From assembly GCA_004369085.1 (NCBI GenBank), contig ML210153.1, positions 62,001-126,000 on the forward strand: 64,000 bases of DNA, read 5' to 3'. Of the stretch, positions 44,150 to 56,276 are shown in pieces. The position numbers were made by a program, and so were the translations under genes. This stretch comes from Coprinopsis marcescibilis (lineage: Eukaryota; Basidiomycota; Agaricomycetes; Agaricales; Psathyrellaceae). The notes beneath the pieces were generated by a model. That model made no database searches. It saw nothing but the letters and a program-made list of their open reading frames with translations, and was not told the origin of the DNA. Numbering within the stretch: position 1 is the stretch's first letter; each line of letters opens with the position of its first letter.

Positions 44150-46035
44150 ATGCGCCTCGAAGCGCTCTTTCGGCGCCAGAACCCTTGCGCTGTCAATCCA
44201 ATCTCATGTCCTGCACCGCCTACTTGCGATGTCCTTCAGTGTAATATGAGGATAGAAAATTGCATCTACGTTGCAAGGTATCTTCAGTCTTATTGTGTTC
44301 ATGAACTTCTGCCAATCTCATTTACTGTAAATCTAGCACCTGCACTCACTGTGGCCGAAGCTATTGCCAACCCAAGGTTTCATCCACCGGACTTGATGGC
44401 TCAAGCAAGACTACTGTTAGCAGCGGGGCTCTTGCGGGTGGAATAATCGGCGCGATCCTGTTCCTTGTTCTGGTTCTTGGCCTGTTCCTTTGGCACCGTC
44501 GCAGAAGCCGGCTCATCAAGCTTTCCCTCGGCTCAGAGGTCAAAGACACCCCCGCAGCTGCAGTCGACGTCCTTAACCGACCAGACCCGACCGAGAAGCC
44601 AAGACCTCCTTCTTATTCTTATGCAACCAACTCCAGCAGTTACACATACACAGACTCTTCCCCTTCTCTTCCGTCGCCGAACGCCTTGTTTCGCAATGAC
44701 AATCCATTCGACGACGCTAATTCCATTCAGACCTCTACCAGCGAAGGCACCAATGTTATTCCCATCGCTTTGGTCACGCCCGATTCTCACATGGAAATCC
44801 GAACCCAATCCTCCGACGGCTCCTCAGGCCCAGTTCGTCCTTCCCGCTCGCCAGACCTCAATCTTGACCACGATGATAATCGTCTCCGTGTCGAGAATGG
44901 AAATGGCTATGCGGAATCGACGATATCCGGGTTCTCTGCTGTCTCCAATTCCAGATATTCGTACATGTCGAATATGACCTCCGCAACAGAGTTGCTCAAC
45001 GAGGCGCCCATGATCATGACTCCAGCCAAGGGCAAAGTCATGGGTCTCATGAAGGCTGAAGTCATCAAAGCTGGTCCACACGGCGACGGCCTCAAACCGC
45101 CGTCGTTCACCCGTGCAGTGAACAAATCACCTCTCGCTTCGACATCCTTTGGCCCCGGTGATACTGTTAAGGAAGAGAATCCATTTGACGATAGGCCCTA
45201 CTCGACGAACGCCGATTATGCAATCTCCCCGCCGCCCTCGGCCTCTTCATTCAACACTCGAGCTGAGGACGGCACTGCTTTCTTACCTAACGGGGTCAAC
45301 GTATGGGCGCGTGATGATGGGTTGAGCCGCCCATCAAGTATCGCAACGCAAGCGGGGTCGGTGATTGATATTGCCAGTGCTAAAATCGTGAACGTTGGCT
45401 TGGTCACTCCTGGAACGGCAAACACCAACAAGTCTTACAGGACGACCATGGGTCGCATCATCAGCCCATCTACTGCAGGAAGTTCAGGAACTTTGGAAGA
45501 GCAACAGGCATTGGCTATCGCTCACGCTCATGCACAAGCAAAAGCCCAAGGAGCCGGCAAGTCTCGACCTGTGTCATCTGCTTCCGCCCTCTCCGCCACC
45601 GCTGACTCCATTTTGGAATCTTTCCCCTTCGTCCCCCCCTCTCCCATTTCAAACTTACCCTTACGATCCCCTCCTGTTTCTCCTCTTGGACAACAGACTT
45701 TCTCTACTGGTACATCCTCTCCTTTGGGTCAGCATGCATTTGTTGTTGCTCCTCCTTCCCCTATGAGTAACGACCAATTCGACGACGGAGCACTTCCTCC
45801 TCCTCCGAATCGTCGCATCTTGGGGTTGTCAACAGGCTCTCAACTGTCCACGGTATCGACAGGATTGGGATCTTTCCCATTCCAAATCGATTCTGGTGCT
45901 GAAGACACCCCAATGCCTCCTGCCTCTCGCCGGCTACAAAGAGCCAGCTTGGACACGCTTGCTCTGACCGCCGATCTGTCGTCCTACCCGCTTGGATTTG
46001 ACACGGAGAGAAGGCCTAACAAGGCTCGAAAGTAA
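44150..46035 (+). CDS. OPY2: Opy2-like single-pass membrane anchor, copy B
   Basis: Paralogue of the 40.4-kb gene, same strand and architecture. Exons 44150-44277 and 44337-46035 join through a split Ser codon. It starts MRLEALFRRQNPC, parallel to the first copy's FRRQEIRC, and has the Cys set SCPAPPTCDVLQCN, ENC, TCTHCGRSYC. The membrane helix is GGIIGAILFLVLVLGLFLW, followed by HRRRSRL. The tail keeps the paralogue's landmarks (YRTTMGR, GTLEEQQALAIAHAHAQA, ADSILESFPFVPPSPIS, LRSPPVSPLGQQ, LSSYPLGFD), but intervening sequence has diverged. Coding sequence looks intact. Conserved islands in a drifting tail suggest docking motifs. Confidence 0.75.
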
Positions 46036-46609
46036 TCCACTCCAGCTGTATCTGTTGTAACATTATCTCCCTTTCCAGGGGTTGACCCTTGTCGGTAGTA
46101 CGGGAACGCGTTCCACGGGTTTCATGGACTCTTTTATTTCTGATCCACCTTCAGGTCCTGCGTTATTTATTCTTTCATATTCACGATTTACGCGTCCACC
46201 TAGCTGTATAGTTTATATACCTTCATTTCATAATAGGTTTTCCTATTCACATACAGATATTTTTGTCGCAGCTAGCACCGCGACGGAGGTTTCGTATTGG
46301 ATCCGAGCTCGCGCGTTTCTTTGTTCAAACCTTTTACGACTGAAACTCTTTCTTTTCGTGTACTTTGTCATGATTACCCTCTACATTGGAGTGCATCTGT
46401 ATATACTTACGGGTTAACTTGTCTCAAATATTGTGCGGTGGATACCTGGATACAGACGTGGAACTGCCTCGCCTGATTGTAGACGCGGTCTTTTAGCAGC
46501 TTACATAACGACCAACCCTGAAGCCTTTGCAGTGACCGCACAACACTCTCTTTCTCTCTGATGATTGAATTTAACATTTGAATCCCGAACTGAAATCTGA
46601 CTGCCTACA
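46036..46609. other. Intergenic, 3' of OPY2 copy B and 5' of the UBA-E2 gene
   Basis: About 570 bases. A 111-codon plus-strand open frame (46082-46417) directly follows the OPY2 stop; its hydrophobic composition and lack of any family suggest T-rich 3' UTR sequence. The right part should hold the promoter of the next gene. No RNA gene is seen. Confidence 0.5.
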
Positions 46610-49600
46610 ATGGACGGCGAGATATCTCAATTAATGGAGATGGTAAGGTCTCCACGACCGTTTGATTCTTCCGCTCACCTGGACCCTTTGAGATTAGGGT
46701 GCAACCCTCGCACAGGCGAAGGCAGCTTTGAAACAATACAAAGATGTGATGGAGGCAGCAGAAGCAATTTTTGAAGGAAGGTTTGACAATGCTAAAGACG
46801 ATGACGGGGACGTGGACATGGAGTCAAGCAAGCCTATCAAAGCGGTGAAAAGGCAGGCGAGTGTGAGTTGTCAGGTTTACTCTCTTGAGGCCCATCTAGA
46901 CGCTTTGTGTGCACTCCAGGAATCAGAGGACGAGGATGGCTCAGCAGATGAGATGGAAGAAGATGACGACGAGGGTACGTAGTATATCGCTGGCCATCTT
47001 ACTTGTCATGAGAATGTGCTGAATCGAATCGTGAAGATGATTTCGTTGACTACGACTCGGACTTCGGAGAGACCATCGATAAGGGTAACGGAGTACCTGA
47101 TGTAGACCCATACGCAGGTGCAAAAATCTCAGTCTTTCTTGGGTGCGCTAAGGCTTAAAGTGACCCAGGTATATTTTACTCCAAAGAACGGCGCGAAGAG
47201 GTCATTGAGATTGAAGAGGAACCCGAGCTGTACACTCCCACTGGGACGAACACACCACTCAAGTTGCTCACACAAGGTCAATGGATGAAGGGTTGTCCAG
47301 AGAAGGGAGAGCAAGGGTTCTTGTTTGGCCTATATTCTCAACTAAGCGAGCCCGACTTCAATTGTCCACACGACTGTGGCGCGAAGATCCAGCGCACTCG
47401 GGGTGACTTTTTCGCTCTACATGTAAGTGACCCTCCATTGGCATACGACTTGACTCTTGACGGTATCCCTAGTCTGACTTTTTATCGTATATTAAACGAC
47501 TTCGATCTGTTGCTCGAGGCAAATGTACGCGATGCCATTCAGAAGTGTGCTTGGCGTGTCGGGAACCCATAGGAGCGGAGAAAGGAAGAGCCACCAGTTC
47601 ATCTAGTGATCCCCTCTTCCATTGCTCTGACTTGCAAGGGTTGATCCTTGGGGTCGGGTTGACAATGTTGGAGCAGGTGTTTCAAGACCAGAAAGAAGAA
47701 ACTGCGGACAGTGGAGAACAATCTTCGCGAAACAGCAAGAGGCGAAAGACGGACAGCGGTGGAGACGACGATGTTCCCTCTGTCAGTGGGATCTTCAGCA
47801 TGTCGAGTAGCAAGAAATCCAAAGGCGGGATCGGATATGCTGGTGACCAGAAGGAAGATGTATGTGTCCCATTCTTTTCGCGGCTGTCACATCTGAAGGT
47901 CCCTGTGTTAGAATTCGGGACAAATAGAGGCTCAGAATGCCCAACGCTCCAAGGACGAGAAACTCGGCAAGTTTTTGGGTGCCCTGCGGGTTTTCCTTCC
48001 CAATCTCCATCGTGCAGGGGGCGGTCAGTCGAGTGACTACCTTGTACATCCGACTGCACTGGTCCATGTTCGGCGACGCTTCAACCACGTCTGTAGCACT
48101 CTACTACGCAACGATTCCCTCACGGATATGTCTGACCGCTCAGTTCTGTATTTCGAGTTACTCAACTGGCTGGAGGTGAGCATTCCGGTACGATATACCA
48201 ATTTGATCAGTCTCTCTAACGATCTTCCTCAGACGATTTCAAACCACGAAGCACTCGCCAGCATGATGGCAATGCCTATCATGGTGGTTGCTTCGATAAA
48301 GTCTGTAAATACAGTGAAGTCTTCGGGTCAGCAGAAAGGCACCATCCGCGAGCGCACGATTATATACGAAGGAAGTTCTAGTCCTCGGGAGTTACTAGAA
48401 GGCCTAGCCATTCAAGCCAGAGCTGCTATGAAAGGACTAGAAGGCAACAAGCCGCAGGAAACGGTCAGCGAAGAACTAACAGAGGAACAGAAACGGATGA
48501 CCGTCGAAGCAAATGCGAAGGAGGCAGTTCAGGCGCAGAACCTCTCTGATGAAAGTCAGAAGCTACTCAATTTCTGTCGCCGAATATTAGGCACTATCAA
48601 AGCCATTGATCGGTCGCTGCGAGAAGTCAAGGGCGATGCTTTTGTGGACCGGCTTCACTCGTCATTACCCAAGATATCGACGACAAGCTCCGAGTCTGAC
48701 TCAAAGGCATATCGCATTGACAGTGCAACTTCGGATGAAATGACGCGAAAGATCTACACTGACTGGTCGATGAGTGCTCGATTTGAATATTGCGACCTAT
48801 CTATCCCATCTGCAACCATTAGTGAGGACGAACCGCCTCATTATAAATTCTTCTTCGACGCGGAGGCTCGTACACTGGCCAATTCAGACATTCCCAAACG
48901 TTCCCTTGCGATCGCGAAAGAGGTAGGGAGTTTGCATAACTGGTTGTCCCGTTTAACCAACCATTTCAGCTTGCTATCCTGACCACGAATCTCCCTGTTG
49001 CATGGGACTCGTCTATATTCCTTCGGGTGGATGAGACTCGCGTTGATATCATCAAAGCTTTGATCATTGGACCAGAAGGGACACCGTAGGCTCCTTTTGT
49101 TTGAATACTTTTTCTTTACTCATGTCTTTATCAGGTACCAGAATGGCTGGTAAGAATCAGATACTTGCGGTGTGAACAAACGACTCACCTATTATCCAAA
49201 GCTTCCTATTCGATATATTCTTGGGACCAAGTTATAATCAGTCACCTCCGAACGTCAAATACATGACAGTAAGCGCATTTCCGGTGGGCTGAGAGCCACC
49301 CACGGTGTTAAACCCTTCTTCCCCACCCCCCTTTCTTTTAGACAAACGGGGGAAAATATCGATTCAATCCTAACCTCTATGCAGTAAATGAAAGCTATTT
49401 GTGTGTTGACTTCCATAGCGCTGATATATTGCATAGGATGGGAAGGTCTGCTTGTCTCTTCTCGGGACATGGTCAGGTCCGGGATGGATTTCTGGAAAAT
49501 CCACACTTCTCCAAGTATGTCCTTGTTTAACTGTCCCCAGAAATTGACCTCGAATAGTATTTCAAGGTGTTGATTTCGATCCAATCGATGATTCTCTGCG

Positions 49601-50049
49601 AAGAGCCCTATCTGAACGAACCGGGCTGGGCAAGTAGCGCTGGAACACCACAATCGAAAGCCTGTAAGTAGCGATTTTTCTGATCATTCGGCCCAGCCAC
49701 TGAGTTGCGGCGGGGAAAGATTCTGCCAATGTTCGCAGGATGACAGTGAAGACTGCGGTAAGCCACCTCTTGTTGCCGATCTGTATAGCTTATACCGTTT
49801 CCTTAGATGCTTGGAAACCTAAAGGCTCCACCTGAGCCATTCAGGGACATCATTCGAACCCACTTCCGGCTGAAGGCTAAGAGCGTTTCAGCGCAGCTGG
49901 ATGATTGGGTGCGCAAGGATGATGGGAAGCAAACAGTCGGCGATGGAGGATCCCTGTCGAGAGACTCTGGAACGGTAAACAATGGCCTCCCGAAAGATGT
50001 CGAGGAGTTGAAGGGACACTTGCAGAAATTGCAGGAGTCCGCCAAGTAG
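46610..50049 (+). CDS. UBA-UBC ubiquitin-conjugating enzyme, BIRC6/UBE2O-like
   Basis: Large E2 ubiquitin-conjugating enzyme. The first exons (MDGEISQLMEM joined to GATLAQAKAALKQYKDV) make a UBA domain, followed by acidic linkers. A conserved middle part follows (EQGFLFGLYSQLSEPDFNC, a Cys-containing CHDCGAKI and HCRKP-like area, then LRNDSLTDMSDRSVLYFELL). The C-terminal UBC fold has TTNGGKYRFNPNLYADGK and then the active-site segment KVCLSLLGTWSGPGW, with the catalytic Cys present, and VLISIQSMILCEEPYLNEPG. The RFNPNLY and KVCLSLLGTW spelling and the middle block resemble the C-terminal part of animal BIRC6. Many introns split it. Exon boundaries in the middle are approximate. Confidence 0.83.
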
Positions 50050-50330
50050 CCGCGCTTCCGCAAGGTATCTGTGATTTTATGTATCCGATGTACACAATAT
50101 ACACGACCCCACATTATAATACAAATATCATGCTTCCTATGGCGACACGGAATGGACATGAGCTTCCGTGAAAGCAGGTGAGCTTGTTGCAGAGCGGAGC
50201 AGCTGTCTGAGTTGACATGTGATTGCCTTGCATGCCTGGCGCGCAACCGAATCCCGAATTTAAAAGTTGTAGTCTTTCATCCTTACGTCCATTCTGACCC
50301 CTGCTATACTCTTTCTCGCTAATCTCCATC

Positions 50331-51670
50331 ATGAGCGACTCTGCCATTCATGCTGTCGCCGGCGCCGCAGGCGGTATCGTCGCGATGACTGCAACCTAGT
50401 ACGCCTCCGGTGCCTTTCCGCGTCTTCCCCCTGCTAATTCCGGACTCCTAGCCCCCTCATTTTCTTGTCAACTCGTGCTGCAGTTGAAACCAAGAGCGAA
50501 CCCAAGGTATTCACGTACATTCAAAGAGGACTCTACTCGCTGCTGACTCCTTGTTCTAGTCTGTCTATCAAGCCGTCATTGACATCATCAAGCGGGAGGG
50601 TGTCTTGGGATTGTACAGTGGCTTGGATTCGTCCCTTTTGGGCATTGCAATCACCAATGGGTACGATTCATTCATGGTATCGTCTCAACAACACGAGTTA
50701 CTTACCCTTGAGGTCTATAGTGTTTACTACTATTTCTATGAGAGGACGAGAGAGGCGCTCTTGCGATCCAAGACCTCTAAGGGGCTTTCGACTTTGGAGT
50801 CCATGCTCACTGGGCTCATTGCGGGTCTGTGATCCTCCTTTGTGGGACGCAGAGCTACATACTTAACGTGCCCTTAGGATCTGCTACGACCATCATCAGC
50901 AATCCAATCTGGGTCGTGCAGACATCTCAAGCCGTCCGAACCATGGGCACTGACCCAAACCAACCGGCTGTTGTCAAAAAGCTTGGTTTCCTCGAGAGCG
51001 CAAAGAACATTATCGCCAAGGATGGTGTGGCGTATGTGAACTGTTTCAAGCTTAGCTGCATCGGTCTGACGGGGTATACAGGGCCTTCTGGAGAGGAATT
51101 GGTCCTGCTCTGATTTTGGTCATGAACCCTATCATCCAATACACTGTGTTTGAACAGTTGAAGAACTTCTTGATCACAAGAAGGACTTCCCGCTTGCGCG
51201 CTGCTGGCGGAGCAGCTGTTGCAGTTGCCGCCCTCTCTGACTGGGACTTCTTCCTCCTCGGTGCTCTTTCCAAGCTTGGTGAGGAACCTTTTCATATCTG
51301 GACTTTTTGTTAATACTCATCAACGAATTTAGCCGCTACTAGCTTCACCTATCCATACATGTGAGTGAGATATGAAGGCATATTATCAATAATATTCACG
51401 GGTCTTCCCTACAGTGTTGTGAAGAGCAGACTTCAAGCTGGTTCCACCAAGTATAAGTCGTCATTAGACGGCTTGCTTACCATCCTCAAGGAAGAGGGTG
51501 TCGAGGGCCTCTACAAGGGCATTGGCAGCAAGATTGTCCAGAGCGTATTGACCGCTGCCATCCTTTTCGCCGGTCAGCGACGAATCTTCGAATTCACCAA
51601 GGGCGTAAGTCATCTCTTTTGCGTTTTTTCCAGGTCGCATCTCAAAAATTTCCAGGTTATCGCAAAATAA
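50331..51670 (+). CDS. PMP47: Peroxisomal carrier, PMP47/ANT1-like
   Basis: Member of the mitochondrial carrier superfamily that resides in peroxisomes and exchanges adenine nucleotides, supporting fatty-acid activation. The start MSDSAIHAVAGAAGGIVAM leads to the first signature, here TYPLIFLSTR, the degenerate form seen in PMP47 proteins. The second repeat has ISNPIWVVQTSQ and the third TYPYIVVKSRLQ; each repeat has two membrane helices and an R-x-G-x-x-(G/S)LY block (REGVLGLYSGLD, EEGVEGLYKGIG). Seven or more short introns interrupt it; the last exon is only VIAK plus stop. Size and repeat number are normal for the family. Confidence 0.9.
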
Positions 51671-51942
51671 CTGTAATTTGTATCTTATCCTCGACCTAAT
51701 GAGAAACTATTGTAGTGTACCTTTACTATGTTTAACAGACACATACTTATTGAACTGTTCGTGAATTTGAGTCAACTGAGGAGGTGCGTTGCCAATGCGT
51801 TGCCCGAATGAGCGAGTTCTTTGAATGCCGGAATGATTGATGGTCGATGATGACCAATCCCGCCTGCATGGGGCCTTGTCCAAGTCCCTCTTGTTTTCCT
51901 CTGCTACCTGAACCACACTCTAAAATGCCTCCCTCTCTGAAG

Positions 51943-52507
51943 ATGAATGCCGTGGCTTTCATTTCACCACAAAACCATCCAATAATGATTAGAACATTCT
52001 CTGAAAATGAAGAAGGAGCTATAAAGTACCACTATATTGCCCACACCAGCCTTGATATTATCGACGAGCGAGGTTTTTGTCTACCCACCCTTTTCACCGG
52101 CCAGGGGTTCACATGAGCGTTGAACAGTGGGTGCAAAACTAACAGATTGTTACTTGGGGCTCCTTTATTCCATGGAGGATGTCGCGGTGTATGGATATGT
52201 GACACCGCTCAAAGTCAAGATTATCCTTGCGCTGGCACTGACCGATGCCGTCGTGAAAGATACAGAGGTTATCACGGTGCGTATTCCAGATCCGCAGTTG
52301 ACAATGCCTATAGTATTGACCTCATGCGTACAGATTTTCAAAGCACTTCATATGGCATACTACGGCGCCATTTCCAATCCCTTCTTGGCCCTCGAAAGCT
52401 CTACAAGTACCATTGACCAACGAACCTACATCTTAGCCGGCAGTCCCAAATGGAAAGGGTTCCGTCGCCAAGTCGACACCATCAGTCGGATGGTTGGGGG
52501 CGGATAA
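51943..52507 (+). CDS. TCA17: TRAPP complex subunit, TRAPPC2L / Tca17-like
   Basis: Small longin/sedlin-fold subunit of the TRAPP tethering complexes that act at the Golgi. Exon 1 reads MNAVAFISPQNHPIMIRTF and KYHYIAHTSLDIIDER. After an intron come VGAKLTDCYLGLLYSMED and VAVYGYVTPLKVKIILAL, and the last exon gives IFKALHMAYYGAISNPFLAL. The set HYIAHTSLDIIDE, LGLLY-x-x-ED-x-x-VYGY and the final NPF is typical of TRAPPC2L. An upstream in-frame ATG at 51925 would add six residues. The gene is convergent with RTP1, 182 bp apart. Confidence 0.88.
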
Positions 52508-52689
52508 TCAGTGGAACAAGGCTTCGTGGAATGCATCGCTGAGCCTGACGGTAACCCAACGTCTAGCGCAGCCTTCCAAATCTTAGGAGCCCAGAGGAGA
52601 AATTACCCTTCATTGACTCAGTCACGTCAAGACTACTCGGTCTGAGACAGATACGGGGTAGACATTATAGGCGGCTACACTTTATACGT

Positions 52690-55600
52690 CTATGTATATC
52701 CAAGTACACTCGATTCCAATGCCAATAATTCCTCCCTAATCTCTCGTGCCATCACTCGAACCACTGTATCGTTATCCGTTGAAGCCACGTATCCCAAGGT
52801 TATCCTCGCTCTTTGCACAAAGTTTCCCGAAAACGGAATAACGGAATGTTCATCCTCCTCAAACCCTCTGATTGTCGATCGGACGAGAAGGCCGAGAAGG
52901 TGAAGTCCAGCCCTGCGAAGCGGTGGGTACTTGGAATCTGCGGAGAGATGGTCGTTGTCCCCAAGGAGTTTGACGGGCGCAGCTTCCTCGCCATCTTTTT
53001 GCTGCTCTCGTGTGGGCGTAACATCGGGAGCCGACCTGCTTTCTACTTGGAGCATGTCGATCATTCCCTGGGCGAGGTCTTCGATATACGGCGCCATAAC
53101 AAGGGGATATGTGTCGATGGCATCCGCGAGCAGGGATAACGATGAGGTTCTGAGAGTCACTGGGATGGTTCGCAGTTGGAATACCCGAATCAACGCAGGC
53201 ATTAACAAGTCCCCTGCAACATATTGTCAGCATCTTGTAATAGTGTACTCACCATTTTACTTACTATGTTTTCCGAGGCTTGTCCCGCACCGTCGAATAA
53301 CGATGGCTAACGCTTCTCCAACCCGGAGACGAACGTCTAGATCTTGTTGAGACATAAACGTTCCGTTGGCCTCCAAGCCATCTCGATATTCTCGAACGAG
53401 ACTTGCAAGTACTTGGTGTCCAAAACCGTCCACCATCGCGGCAAGCCCTTGCACACCGTTCAGGAAGATGTATGAATCTTCATCTTGAATTGACTGCAAA
53501 AATATCGACAGAACTGCGGGTGCCAGCGCTGGCTCTATTTTCTCCGATTCTTGTCCTCCGGTGGCACGCGCGCTTACCAGCTCCCTCAGAAGGAGCAGAC
53601 CATGAGCACGAACGGGAAGTATAGGATCTTGCAGGAGTTTGAGAGCCTTCTGATATTTTTCTTGAGAACCCTCACCCCCACCGCGCGAGGCCTTCTGACC
53701 CTTCGCGTATGAAGCAGACCGAGCTGTAATTACCATCCTTCCCTCCCTCGCCAAAGGGCCAATTTGTGACGAAGAGGAGAAAGAAAGCGGCTCCATGAGA
53801 GTGAATATGTCATTGAGAACTAGATGAGAACGGACGGAGATGTCCTCGTGAGCTAGATTATCATAGTAAGCGCGAATGAAGAACATGTAGATGCTGAAAG
53901 GCTTACATTCGAGCACTGCCAGTAGTAGATTGAGTGTCGTTTCGAGCATTTCATCGTCTGGTCTGATTACTTCAGAATCCGGGTCGTCGTCATCGCTGTC
54001 GACTTCGTCAACTTCATCGTGAGTTGGTGACTGATGTGGTTGATTCAAGGTAGCTGGCTTCGTCAGTTCGTCTGTGCGCGGGGTTGTTTCCAGCACTTGT
54101 TTAATAAACGAAAGCAGCTGGTCTGGCTTTTTAAGGATGCTCGACGAGGTATCACCGAGTAATTGAACTTGCATTTGCATGAAGATCTGCAGATAGTGCA
54201 AAGACCTTGAAACTTGGATGAGACAAATGACAATACAAACAATAAGCACCTACTTCATGGGATTCTGGGCCTCGCCTTGCGCCCTTTCGTTTCGGTAGGC
54301 CTCCAATAGCTTGATGAATAGCTCAGAGGCGATATCTCCCCGGTCCAAGGATTTTAAAAACGCCACAAAATGTGCTGGATCTGGATACAAGTCGAACAAA
54401 TTGGTGTTGACATCAGAGTCTTCTTCGATACGTCTCTTGTCTCCCGGGAGAAGCAAGGAGAGAGGGTCGGTTTCATCAGTCCTAGAGAAAATGTAAATAA
54501 GAGAATGCTATAAGCAGAAGTTGGTTACCTTTCGCATGGCGAAAATTTGCCTTCTGCATCTGACGTCCAGTTTGTTGGTGGTGCACCTTCGATGATCATC
54601 AACCAAAGCACATGGATCGCTTGTGGTGTGTCGACGATCTTGCCCCAAGTTGAAAGAAGACCCTGAATCCTTTCTTTCAGTTGGGGGTCTGATGCCTTTT
54701 GCGAGGCGAGATGGAATAGCAAAGAATAAAGCGAAGGAATAATCGGTGACAGCAACTTCGAGATGACCTCTGGGGACGGATCGCAGTTGGCTATCAGGAC
54801 AATAAGTCTAGAGAGTGCTGTTTGGGCAGTCAGGGGCTCATATGTGGCGCTGAGGCGTTTGTAATGTCCTGGTAATAGTGGGGCGTGAAGAGTGTCGCAA
54901 ACGACAGGAACGGCATTAGTTTGGTTTTCGAGATTCTTGTCGGTTCTGAGCATTTGAGATAGCGTGAACGCCCCAAATTTCCGGTACGATCCTGGCAAGT
55001 TGTCCGACAGAAGCTGTATGATTCTGGGAATGATGGCAAAGTAGTATTCCTGCTTTGTAGTTAGTACCATGAAGCTGGAGCGAAGTCATCGAGTCGACAA
55101 AACGTACCTTTGGATCAGATTTCGTTGGGACCGTGACAAGTGTACGAGAGACCTTTTCAAGCTTGTCTGGATCGACATCCTCTCCCATTTCTTCCTCTTT
55201 CCCTAGGACCGACTCACACAGACCAAGTACTCCTCCGGGTCTGAGTAGCTGCTGACCGAGAAAAGAAGTGACTGTTCGCCTGGCGTATGGTGGCAAACCA
55301 CTCGAGTCTGAAAGAAGAGTACCGAGAGCATTTATAACGAGTGCTGGGGTTAGACTTCGGACGTGAATTGACATACAATCAAACAATACGAAACTCAACA
55401 AAACTCACATTGAAAGCAACCTCATTGCAAAGGGACGAAGGTGGTCCACGACGGGCAACGATTGAGTCGCCAGAGATTTTGGTAGCCATCCAAGCACCAT
55501 AGCAGGACGTAGAATGTCAGCTGTATACTTTCCCGCCACCTCCGTTGCAATCGACGTTGGAGATAAGTCGCCCTTCACGCCTTGCGGGAATAACAGCAAC

Positions 55601-56088
55601 ATGAAACGAGTCGTAAGGTCTGTGACTGTCCGGTATTCCTCGTTTTTGGAGTCCACCTCCACTATTTGCCCAGTTTTTGCCTTGGGGTTGGTGGCCCATA
55701 GTTCACTGAATGACAAGACAAGAGGTTCAATGCCCCACTTGAACACGAGTGATATCAACGTTCGGATCGTTCGCCAATCGCGTATTCCCAGCAATGGTAT
55801 CGCAGATGTGTCCTCTAAGAGCAGGATGGCGTTGACGGTTTCTACTACTGTGAGAGCCTCTGTCGCAGTCGCTAGTTGTGCTGAGGCAAGCGTCGATGAT
55901 TCAGGCCGTTCGGGTTGCCGTTTAGATGTCCTCAACCGTTCGTCCAACAGGGCTTTCAGATTGGGCGGTGAAGTAGGGTTGCCCTCTGAGCTATCCAAGT
56001 GAAGCAGATTGGTTGCATTCCGCAAGATGTCAGACAGACTCGAGTTGTTCATGGGAATCGATTGTGCATAGAATTGCGGTTTCACCAT
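52690..56088 (-). CDS. RTP1: RTP1 / TANGO6-like HEAT-repeat protein
   Basis: Large alpha-helical protein of the Rtp1/TANGO6 family; yeast Rtp1 helps assemble and import RNA polymerase II. The start at 56088 reads MVKPQFYAQSIPMNNSSLSD. HEAT-like helices follow through several exons. The C-terminal conserved regions are seen as LLLLRELVSARATGG, DSYIFLNGVQGLAAMVD and LRVGEALAIVIRRCG (first conserved domain), then FQLRTIPVTLRTSSLSLLA and PLRRAGLHLLGLLVRS (second). The chain ends LALESSVLGYT. An acidic linker (EVDEVDSDDDDPDSE) lies in the middle. The family call rests on the two C-terminal blocks; the N-terminal half is poorly conserved. Confidence 0.83.
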
Positions 56089-56276
56089 TTAAGCGACAAC
56101 CGAAAGCGAGAACCCCATTGGAGAAGACTGAGCTCATATTCTCGGACTCTTACGGCCCGTGGAGTCGTTAGCCCCTATCTTATTATAGGCAAATCAGGTT
56201 AAATTTCAGTGAGTGCCTATCGTGTAGTGCTACTTCCATGTTGCGGACGGTGCATATGATACAGAAATAAAGAGAA

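Noticed and set aside
46082..46417. 111-codon plus-strand frame with hydrophobic C-terminus, possible membrane peptide
   Set aside because: It follows the OPY2 copy B stop immediately and lies in T-rich sequence; more likely 3' UTR.
55514..56002. 162-codon plus-strand open frame
   Set aside because: Antisense to the RTP1 first exon, with no family similarity.
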